Shown piece after piece: positions 6,034 through 10,430 of a stretch of DNA of 10,430 nt (positions within the stretch are counted from its first letter, which is position 1; every line of letters starts with the position of its first letter). Position numbers and translations under genes: made by a program. The notes under the pieces were generated by a model that worked only from the letters and a program-made list of their open reading frames with translations, was not told the DNA's origin and did no database searches. Source of the stretch: an uncultured Eubacteriales bacterium (GTDB lineage Bacteria > Bacillota > Clostridia > Christensenellales > Christensenellaceae); assembly GCA_905193725.1 (NCBI GenBank), contig CAJJPW010000060.1, positions 1 to 10,430 on the forward strand, read 5' to 3'.

Positions 6034-6561
6034 ATGGAGACATTAGAAGCTATTTCACAAAGGAAATCCGTAAGAACATATAAACCGAAACAGATTTTAG
6101 ATGAAGCATTGGGCACCATCGTAAAAGCTGGATTTAAGGCTCCGGTAGGATCAGGTCAATACGATTCTCTGCATATTACAATCATTCAAAATGAAGATAT
6201 TTTGAAACGGCTGGCCGCAGCGACCTCTGATTCCGTTTATAAAATGAGAAAAGTACGGAAAAACATGGATTTTGGAGCGAGGACACTGATTATGCTCTCA
6301 TCGAAGCCCACAATGTTACCGGGAATTGAGTACGCAAACGCCGCTTGTGTCCTTGAAAATATGGTTTTGGCGGCAACTGACCAGAAGATAGATAGTATTC
6401 TTTGGGCGGCGGCTACTGTTGTTGTGAAGCAAGACAAAACATTGAAAGATTTACTTGGAATACCGGATGAATTTACACCCGTATTATGCGCTTCCTTTGG
6501 ATATGCCGCAGCTTACGAGCCACCAAAGGAGCATACGATATCCGTAAACAGAATCAAGTAA
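6034..6561 (+). CDS. Small nitroreductase-family flavoprotein
   Basis: The 175-residue product starts like the nitroreductase family: ETLEAISQRKSVRTYKPKQI, where the Arg-x-Ser-x-Arg region binds the FMN phosphate. It continues with the KAGFKAPVGSGQ segment, a central helix LENMVLAATDQKIDSILW, and the closing FGYAAAYEPP motif. These enzymes use FMN and NAD(P)H to reduce nitro groups, quinones or similar electrophiles, usually as dimers. In Bacillus, DUF24 regulators YodB and HypR control such enzymes (YodC, HypO), so the layout matches a thiol- or electrophile-stress locus. The ribosome-binding site is poor (GGGGGAT, about 6 nt upstream), so translation may depend on the upstream gene. The final residues show no frameshift or truncation. 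Confidence 0.85.
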   Translation: METLEAISQRKSVRTYKPKQILDEALGTIVKAGFKAPVGSGQYDSLHITIIQNEDILKRLAAATSDSVYKMRKVRKNMDFGARTLIMLSSKPTMLPGIEYANAACVLENMVLAATDQKIDSILWAAATVVVKQDKTLKDLLGIPDEFTPVLCASFGYAAAYEPPKEHTISVNRIK

Positions 6562-6956
6562 GAAGTATGCGTAGTAATTTATGTTAAAAGAAGTTCTTCC
6601 AAGTGAGGACGAAATTTTGAAAACACAGGAAATTGACTATAAATATCCAATTATTCGTTGCCTCAGGTGCTTTAGTTGATAATGACAATCAGCGGCTAGC
6701 ACTTGAGTTTCTAAGCAAAATCGCTTATAATTCGAATCGGCATATATTGCTATTATCCACAGTCACAGAGTAAATGTTATCAACCCCGATAACAAATTGA
6801 TAACATTAGCCCATATAGGCAGGATAATATGGATACATCAAATAATCAAAAGCACCACGAATACGACAGAGAATAATCTCTAAGCAAAATTGATTAGGCT
6901 TTGTCGAGTGGGAATAATCGCGTCTCTTTCCTTCAGAAGTAGCATTTTTTTAATAG
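6562..6956 (+). other. Gene-poor stretch with decayed coding sequence and GATAAC repeats
   Basis: No complete gene is visible in about 400 bp. ATG 6581 opens a 32-codon frame (to TGA 6677). From about 6621 another frame stays open to TAA 6771, with the fluent stretch LFVASGALVDNDNQRLALEF. Reading the first into the second with one frameshift gives a plausible damaged protein of about 60 residues that I cannot assign. After it comes a nested inverted repeat (6773-6807). The rest shows nothing I can name. Confidence 0.3.
6773..6807. repeat. Nested inverted repeats built on GTTATC/GATAAC
   Basis: AATGTTATCAA (6773-6783) and TTGATAACATT (6797-6807) are perfect 11-bp inverted arms 13 nt apart. 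Inside, GTTATC (6776-6781) also pairs with a second GATAAC at 6788-6793. So one left half-site faces two right half-sites. No T-tract follows, which speaks against a terminator and for a protein-binding site or an element end. Confidence 0.55.
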
Positions 6957-7007
6957 AGGGCAAAACGCTTTCCTACACTAGGTAGTTTGTGTTTTGCCCT
7001 TTTTTTC
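6957..7007 (+). terminator. Strong plus-strand terminator running into the 3' end of the second hxlR
   Basis: AGGGCAAAAC (6957-6966) and GTTTTGCCCT (6991-7000) pair perfectly, followed by T6 at 7001-7006. It would end the nitroreductase transcription unit and shield the convergent gene. The right arm and T-run are also codons of the last residues of the minus-strand HxlR protein. On the minus strand no T-run follows. Confidence 0.75.
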
Positions 7008-7340
7008 ATGAACAGCTGCCTGATAGCCTTCTCCCCAGTTCCACATAGCATCTAAGATAGGCTTTAAGCTCTGCCCTAACTGAGTGAGGGTGTACTCCAC
7101 TCTTGGTGGAACCTCTGCATATACTTTGCGGTTCACCAACCCGTTTGCCTCCATATCCCTAAGCTGTGCAGTGAGTACTTTTTGAGATACGCTGCCAATG
7201 GATTTTTTTAATTCGCCAAAACGCTTTGTCCCAGGCAGCAGATCGCGCAAAATCAACACTTTCCACTTGTCTCCAATCAGCGCCAGGGTCGTTTCCACCG
7301 GACAGGCTGGCAGCCCTACTTCCCTTTTCTGCTCGTCCAT
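6978..7340 (-). CDS. HxlR-family (DUF24) winged-helix regulator, second copy
   Basis: The 120-residue protein has the HxlR layout: Cys13 in PACPVETTLALIGDKW, then the winged helix with RFGELKKSIGSVS and LTAQLRDMEANGLV, the wing VPPRVEYTLTQLG, a dimerisation helix ending in WNWGEGYQ and a basic tail. Cys13 is at the place of the redox-sensing Cys of YodB and HypR. It is clearly a different subgroup from the copy at 5135-5458: the shared wing pattern VPP[KR]VEY is family-wide, while most other residues differ. It sits divergent from the Rossmann/Fe-S/MacroD/SirTM operon and is the obvious candidate to control it. The start at 7340 is supported by GGAGTG 6 nt upstream. Its last codons overlap a terminator that points the other way. 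Confidence 0.88.
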   Translation of the reverse strand: MDEQKREVGLPACPVETTLALIGDKWKVLILRDLLPGTKRFGELKKSIGSVSQKVLTAQLRDMEANGLVNRKVYAEVPPRVEYTLTQLGQSLKPILDAMWNWGEGYQAAVHEKKGKTQTT

Positions 7341-7359
7341 CTTTCACACTCCCTTTTAT

Positions 7360-7376
7360 AGTTTCTTTTAGAAACT
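7360..7376. promoter_or_regulatory. Palindrome in the leader of the second hxlR gene
   Basis: AGTTTC-TTTTA-GAAACT is a perfect 6+6 inverted repeat placed between the minus-strand transcription start (about 7379) and the ribosome-binding site at 7347-7352. This is a classic autorepression position and matches the layout at the first hxlR gene, though the bases differ. Confidence 0.55.
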
Positions 7377-7385
7377 TTGGTTTTC

Positions 7386-7414
7386 ATTATACTATACAGC
7401 TATTTATGAGTCAA
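7386..7414 (-). promoter_or_regulatory. Promoter of the second hxlR gene
   Basis: On the minus strand TTGACT, exactly 17 bp and TATAAT form a near-consensus promoter 45 nt before the start codon. It is the best-matched promoter in the window. Confidence 0.75.
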
Positions 7415-7516
7415 TTTGCAAAAAATTTTTTTTAACAATCTTAGTGGCAAAACAGCCGATGGTTATCCAATGGTCTCCTCTAGGTAACTGTCCATTCGTA
7501 TCTATTTGGTAACTAT

Positions 7517-7532
7517 AGCACAATAAAGTGCT
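7517..7532. promoter_or_regulatory. Inverted repeat just upstream of the SirTM-operon promoter
   Basis: AGCAC-AATAAA-GTGCT is a perfect 5+5 inverted repeat ending 3 nt before the -35 box. GGTAACT occurs twice nearby (7483-7489 and 7508-7514), 25 bp apart. These are candidate binding sites for the divergent HxlR protein or another regulator. Confidence 0.4.
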
Positions 7533-7535
7533 TAC

Positions 7536-7564
7536 TTTACGAAAAAAACTTGCCTTCGTATAAT
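7536..7564 (+). promoter_or_regulatory. Promoter of the Rossmann/Fe-S/MacroD/SirTM operon
   Basis: TTTACG (7536-7541), 17 bp and TATAAT (7559-7564). The -35 matches four of six consensus bases. The leader of about 80 nt contains a GC-rich patch (GAGC...GCTC around 7582-7601) that could fold. Confidence 0.6.
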
Positions 7565-7650
7565 AGAGACAAGAGCTAAGGAGAGCGGCCGGTCCGAAGC
7601 TCCAATGAAAAATAAAACACTTGATTCAGTATATTTAGGAGGAATTCAAA

Positions 7651-8280
7651 ATGAAAATAGCAGTAATTTGTGCAAACGGAAAAGCAGGTAAACTCATCGT
7701 AAAAGAAGCTGTAGGCAGAGGTCTAGAGACCACAGCTGTTGTTCGAGGAGAAAATCAAACTTCTGCACAACATGTACTAAAAAAAGACTTATTTGATCTC
7801 ACATCTGCTGACCTCAAAGACTTTGATGTTGTTATCGACGCATTTGGCGCTTGGACAGAAGAGACACTTCCTCAACACAGTACCTCTTTAAAGCATTTAT
7901 GTGATATACTCAGCGGTACCAATATTCGTCTGTTAGTTGTAGGAGGCGCTGGAAGTTTATATGTCAATCCGCAGCACACTGCTTGCGTATCGGATGGCCC
8001 TGATTTTCCTGATATCTTTAAGCCTCTTGCTGCAGCTATGGCCAAAGCTCTTGGGGAACTTCGTGAGCGTAAAGATGTCAAGTGGACATATATCAGCCCT
8101 GCCGGCGATTTCCGCGCAGACGGTGAGAGAACAGGCAGCTATATTCTTGGTGGCGAGGAGTTAGTTCTCAATTCCAAGGGGGAAAGCGTCATCAGCTATG
8201 CTGACTACGCGATTGCCATGGTTGACGAAGCGACTCAGGGAAATCATATACAACAGCGCATTAGCGTCGTTTCTCAATGA
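7651..8280 (+). CDS. NAD(P)-binding Rossmann-fold protein (atypical SDR, NmrA-like)
   Basis: This 209-residue protein has one Rossmann domain. It starts KIAVICANGKAGKLIVKEAVGRG, the dinucleotide loop of the NAD(P)H-binding family PF13460, where the usual opening Gly is Cys7 (CANGKAG rather than GATGKAG). It then has VVR at the end of the second strand, which favours NADP, the DLFDL and DVVIDAFG segments, LLVVGGAGSLYV, and the YISPAGDFRADG region near the C-terminus, with a closing SYADYAIAMVDEA. Relatives reduce flavins or quinones or sense the NADPH state; the substrate here is unknown. The ribosome-binding site TAGGAGG lies 8 nt upstream. It is the first gene of the operon that ends in MacroD and SirTM, opposite a redox-type HxlR regulator. 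A role in the thiol/redox response is inference from this setting. Confidence 0.82.
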   Translation: MKIAVICANGKAGKLIVKEAVGRGLETTAVVRGENQTSAQHVLKKDLFDLTSADLKDFDVVIDAFGAWTEETLPQHSTSLKHLCDILSGTNIRLLVVGGAGSLYVNPQHTACVSDGPDFPDIFKPLAAAMAKALGELRERKDVKWTYISPAGDFRADGERTGSYILGGEELVLNSKGESVISYADYAIAMVDEATQGNHIQQRISVVSQ

Positions 8281-8282
8281 GC

Positions 8283-8387
8283 ATGGTTCAAAAAGAAAGA
8301 CTATTTTGGGCAGAAGGCCACCTGCTCTTTGCTGGGCTTTCTGCCATTATCCTTATCTACTCCTTACAGACACGCCATAGGAGGTAA
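8283..8387 (+). CDS. Putative 34-residue single-pass membrane peptide
   Basis: ATG 8283 follows the stop of the Rossmann gene by 2 nt. The frame runs to TAA 8385-8387, filling almost the whole gap; the stop lies just before the next start at 8394. The peptide begins MVQKERLFWAEGH, has one hydrophobic helix at about residues 14-28 (LLFAGLSAIILIYSL), and ends in the basic tail RHRR. This is the normal look of a small bacterial membrane protein, Nin or Nout unclear. There is no separate ribosome-binding site, so translation would be coupled to the upstream gene. Its last codons (AGG-AGG) are the ribosome-binding site of the next gene. A hairpin (8309-8345) lies inside the frame and could instead be the conserved element. 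I do not recognise the family; chance is still possible at this length. Confidence 0.5.
   Translation: MVQKERLFWAEGHLLFAGLSAIILIYSLQTRHRR
8309..8345 (+). other. Intercistronic RNA hairpin
   Basis: GGCAGAAGGCC (8309-8319) pairs with GGCTTTCTGCC (8335-8345) over 11 bp with one G-U pair and a 15-nt loop. No U-tract follows, so it is not a terminator. It could stabilise or mark processing of the mRNA between the first and later genes, or be a by-product of the small frame it lies in. Confidence 0.4.
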
Positions 8388-8393
8388 ATTGAC

Positions 8394-9023
8394 ATGACGA
8401 CATCCGAAATTTTACTGTATTTACAGCGAGAAATTCATACCACTGTCGCTGCTACAGTAGATGAAGCCGGTTTGCCAGTCACCTGTGCGATTGATATCAT
8501 GGATGCAGACGAAAGTGGATTATATTTTCTCACCGCTACAGGCAAGAGTTTTTATCACCGCTTGAAAAAATGTGGATACTTGTCGTTAACGGGCATCAGG
8601 GGCAAAGCTACCATGTCCTGTGTGGCCATCTCCGTGGGAGGTAAAGTCAAAGAACTGGGAAGCGGTCTTCTCCCTCAGTTGATTGCAAAAAACCCCTATA
8701 TGAAGGAAATTTACCCTACGCCAAAATCCCAAAAAGCACTCACTGTCTTTCAACTCTATCAAGGATCCGGCCAATGGTTTGATCTCTCCACAAAGCCCAT
8801 TGAGCGATTATCCTTTTCCTTTGGCGGGGCAAAAAGCGAGAAAGACGGTTATTTTATCACCAATGCCTGTACTGGTTGCCGGGCCTGCATAGCAGTTTGT
8901 CCGCAAAATTGTATTGATTTCACTGCTATACCAGCAGTGATTCAACAAAAGCACTGCCTGCATTGTGGCAACTGTGTGGAATCCTGCCCGCAAAATGCGA
9001 TCATACAGGAGGGATATCAATGA
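8394..9023 (+). CDS. PNPOx-fold protein fused to a 2x[4Fe-4S] ferredoxin domain
   Basis: This 209-residue protein has two parts. Residues 1-140 form a pyridoxamine-5'-phosphate-oxidase-like split barrel (HTTVAATVDEAGLPVTCAID, LYFLTATGKSFYHRL, VAISVGGKVKELG), a fold that usually binds FMN or F420. Residues 155-205 form a bacterial-type ferredoxin with two complete cluster motifs: Cys159-x2-Cys162-x2-Cys165-x3-Cys169-Pro and Cys188-x2-Cys191-x2-Cys194-x3-Cys198-Pro. Electrons could pass between the clusters and a flavin in one chain, so it is probably a cytosolic electron carrier or small reductase. The ribosome-binding site AGGAGGT lies 8 nt upstream. Its stop overlaps the MacroD start by 4 nt (ATGA), which indicates translational coupling. 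It belongs to the SirTM operon; the usual partners of SirTM include a flavin-dependent enzyme, so this may be the equivalent here. Confidence 0.87.
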   Translation: MTTSEILLYLQREIHTTVAATVDEAGLPVTCAIDIMDADESGLYFLTATGKSFYHRLKKCGYLSLTGIRGKATMSCVAISVGGKVKELGSGLLPQLIAKNPYMKEIYPTPKSQKALTVFQLYQGSGQWFDLSTKPIERLSFSFGGAKSEKDGYFITNACTGCRACIAVCPQNCIDFTAIPAVIQQKHCLHCGNCVESCPQNAIIQEGYQ

Positions 9024-9814
9024 CGCAAGAACAAAGGCGTTGTTACTTAATAAACGAATTGCTAAAAGAATACCCGAAAGATGTGAAGATGGACATTCCC
9101 ATGGATGAGCAAGGGCAAAAACAATTGCTCCGTTCTCTATTTAACGTTCGCCAGCCACAGCCGGTAAGCCCCCTCTTCTTGCAAGTACAGGATGCCTATT
9201 TGCAGGAAGAACTAAGTCGAAAAAAGATCGTCCACCTGCGCGATCTCAAGCCGATCCAGCAGAATATTTATCTTTGGCAGGGTGATATCACAACCCTGCA
9301 GTGCGACGCCATTGTCAATGCAGCGAACAGTCAGATGTTGGGCTGTTTTATTCCCTGCCACGGCTGCATCGATAACGCCATCCACACTTTTGCAGGTGTG
9401 CAACTTCGCCTCACTTGCGCTCAGCTGATGAAGCAGCGCAGATATGCGGCGAAAACGGGTAGCGCCCTCATCACACCGGCGTTCAACCTTCCCTGTGAGT
9501 ATATTTTGCATACAGTCGGTCCGATTGTTCGCGGTTTGCTCACCAAACAAGATGAGCAACTATTGGCATCCTGTTATCGCTCTTGCCTAGCGCTTGCAGA
9601 ACAAAATGGCATTCAAAGCGTTGCGTTTTGCTGCATTTCCACCGGTGAGTTTCACTTTCCCCATGAGCAGGCAGCGAGAATCGCCATCCAAACGGTTCAG
9701 GAGTATCAGGCAAAAATCAGTGGCAAAATGGAGGTAATATTTAATGTCTTTACACAAACCGACCTATCTATCTACCAAAAATTACTTGGAACAGATCCCA
9801 GCGCTCAAATATGA
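9020..9814 (+). CDS. Zinc-containing macrodomain ADP-ribosylhydrolase (MacroD type)
   Basis: The protein has 264 residues, with an extra N-terminal helical part (1-75) and a macrodomain (about 80-255). Visible ADP-ribose-binding parts are QGDIT 87-91, NAAN 100-103 and the phosphate loop STGEFHFP 207-214. The stretch Cys109-x4-His114-x-Cys116 after NAANSQMLG is the zinc-binding catalytic loop that marks the SirTM-linked macrodomains of Staphylococcus and Streptococcus, which remove mono-ADP-ribose from protein. Cys113 is an extra cysteine in this loop. I place the start at ATG 9020, with CAGGAGG 7 nt upstream, not at 8963, which lies inside the ferredoxin codons. The gene overlaps its upstream neighbour by 4 nt and its downstream neighbour by 71 nt. 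Together with SirTM it forms an eraser/writer pair. Confidence 0.92.
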   Translation: MTQEQRRCYLINELLKEYPKDVKMDIPMDEQGQKQLLRSLFNVRQPQPVSPLFLQVQDAYLQEELSRKKIVHLRDLKPIQQNIYLWQGDITTLQCDAIVNAANSQMLGCFIPCHGCIDNAIHTFAGVQLRLTCAQLMKQRRYAAKTGSALITPAFNLPCEYILHTVGPIVRGLLTKQDEQLLASCYRSCLALAEQNGIQSVAFCCISTGEFHFPHEQAARIAIQTVQEYQAKISGKMEVIFNVFTQTDLSIYQKLLGTDPSAQI

Positions 9815-10430
9815 AATCCAGACTGCTGAGGCCATACTCATTGGAGCAGGCGCTGGGGTATCTGCCTCTGCGGGAATGACTTATGATGGAGAGCGATTTG
9901 AAAAAACATTTTCTGACTTCTACAAAAAGTACGGCATCACTGACATGTACTCCGGTGGATTTTATCCTTACCATACACTAGAAGAATACTGGGCGTGGTG
10001 GAGCCGTCACATATTCTACAATCGCTATGTTGCTGCTCCGGGAAGCGTGTATGCCGACTTGTTAGCACTCATGAAGGACAAAGATTACTTTATCCTGACC
10101 ACCAATGTAGATCACCAATTTCAGCTTGCGGGCTTTGATAAGCAGCGGTTGTTCTACATGCAGGGCGATTACGGTTTGTGGCAATGCAGCAAGCCCTGTC
10201 ATCAGGCAACCTACGACAATGAAGCCGCCGTCAGGCAGATGATCGAGTATCAGCAGGACATGATGATACCAAGCGGTCTCATTCCCAAATGTCCGAAGTG
10301 TGGCCGCCCAATGACGATGAATCTGCGCAGCGACAACACCTTTGTCAGCAAGTACAAGACGGACGATCAGGTGGATACGACGAACAAGTCGCTCGTGGTG
10401 GACTGGTACTACAAAAAGCCGCTGCCCGGC
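9744..10430 (+). CDS. sirTM: SirTM: class M sirtuin, protein ADP-ribosyltransferase (3' end cut)
   Basis: The first 229 residues are in the window; the family is about 290 long. It uses NAD+ to attach ADP-ribose to protein, in known cases a lipoylated GcvH-like carrier. The Sir2 NAD-binding loop is GAGAGVSASAGMTYDG (34-49). TTNVDHQF (119-126) contains Asn121 and Asp123. At the site where deacetylating sirtuins have the catalytic His, this protein reads FYMQGDYGLWQC, with Gln140: the class M signature, consistent with transferase rather than deacylase activity. Zinc ligands are Cys148, Cys152, Cys183 and Cys186. A GGAGG 9 nt before ATG 9744 supports the start, inside the MacroD gene. The lipoate ligase and GcvH-L genes usual in this operon are not upstream and would be expected after the window edge. 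Confidence 0.93.
   Translation, partial: MSLHKPTYLSTKNYLEQIPALKYEIQTAEAILIGAGAGVSASAGMTYDGERFEKTFSDFYKKYGITDMYSGGFYPYHTLEEYWAWWSRHIFYNRYVAAPGSVYADLLALMKDKDYFILTTNVDHQFQLAGFDKQRLFYMQGDYGLWQCSKPCHQATYDNEAAVRQMIEYQQDMMIPSGLIPKCPKCGRPMTMNLRSDNTFVSKYKTDDQVDTTNKSLVVDWYYKKPLPG

Noticed and set aside
6905..6918. 14-base identity with the 3' end of guaA (TCGAGTGGGAATAA)
   Set aside because: The reading frame around it does not continue as GuaA, and a single 14-base match is not unlikely by chance in 10 kb.
7604..7678. Short frame overlapping the start of the Rossmann gene, possible leader peptide
   Set aside because: The nearest purine-rich site is about 20 nt from its ATG, and the codons cover the ribosome-binding site of the real gene; nothing supports translation.
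8963..9019. Upstream start for MacroD at ATG 8963
   Set aside because: It lies within the second ferredoxin motif of the preceding gene and has no ribosome-binding site, whereas ATG 9020 has CAGGAGG at proper spacing.
1..10430. tRNA, rRNA, CRISPR array, complete insertion sequence, purine riboswitch
   Set aside because: No cloverleaf, regularly spaced repeats, transposase with ends or riboswitch core was seen on either strand.

Overview
The window reads as an accessory region of a mid-GC, low-oxygen Firmicute, most likely a gut-type member of the Clostridia. The reasons are strong AGGAGG ribosome-binding sites, TATAAT-type promoters, a TnpV-type transposon relic, a LytTR/DUF3021 regulatory pair, two HxlR regulators and a SirTM/macrodomain operon. 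The taxon is inferred from gene families; no rRNA or other marker gene is present.

Layout. 1-894 is the 3' part of a radical SAM/SPASM-type enzyme, closed by a 20-bp perfect terminator hairpin (919-962). 1062-1544 is a start-less remnant of a two-repeat beta-domain protein. About 500 bp without a recognisable gene follow. 2123-3029 is a LytTR DNA-binding protein with a DUF3021 membrane partner, arranged like a LytTR regulatory system. 3248-4534 encodes a GMP synthase whose ATP-pyrophosphatase half is intact but whose glutaminase half has lost the catalytic Cys, His and Glu. 4535-5108 is a scar containing a broken tnpV.

5135-6561 is a redox-type locus: an HxlR regulator on the minus strand, divergent from a cysteine-rich protein and a small nitroreductase. 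6562-6956 holds decayed coding sequence and a nested GATAAC repeat, ending at a strong terminator. 6978-7340 is a second HxlR regulator, again divergent from its neighbours. From 7651 to the window edge runs a tight plus-strand operon: NAD(P)-binding Rossmann protein, an unlisted 34-residue single-pass membrane peptide, a PNPOx-fold/2x[4Fe-4S] protein, a zinc macrodomain ADP-ribosylhydrolase (MacroD) and a class M sirtuin ADP-ribosyltransferase (SirTM, cut by the window end).

How the genes work together. MacroD and SirTM are known to form a reversible protein ADP-ribosylation pair, normally acting on a lipoylated GcvH-like carrier under oxidative stress; the carrier and its lipoate ligase are not visible and would be expected beyond 10430. 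The novelty here is the company: a thiol-switch type HxlR regulator with its own operator, a Rossmann dehydrogenase-like protein, a tiny membrane peptide and an iron-sulfur/flavin-type electron carrier co-transcribed with the writer/eraser pair. Both HxlR loci share one design: a palindrome in the 5' leader of the regulator, and a second inverted repeat just upstream of the divergent promoter.
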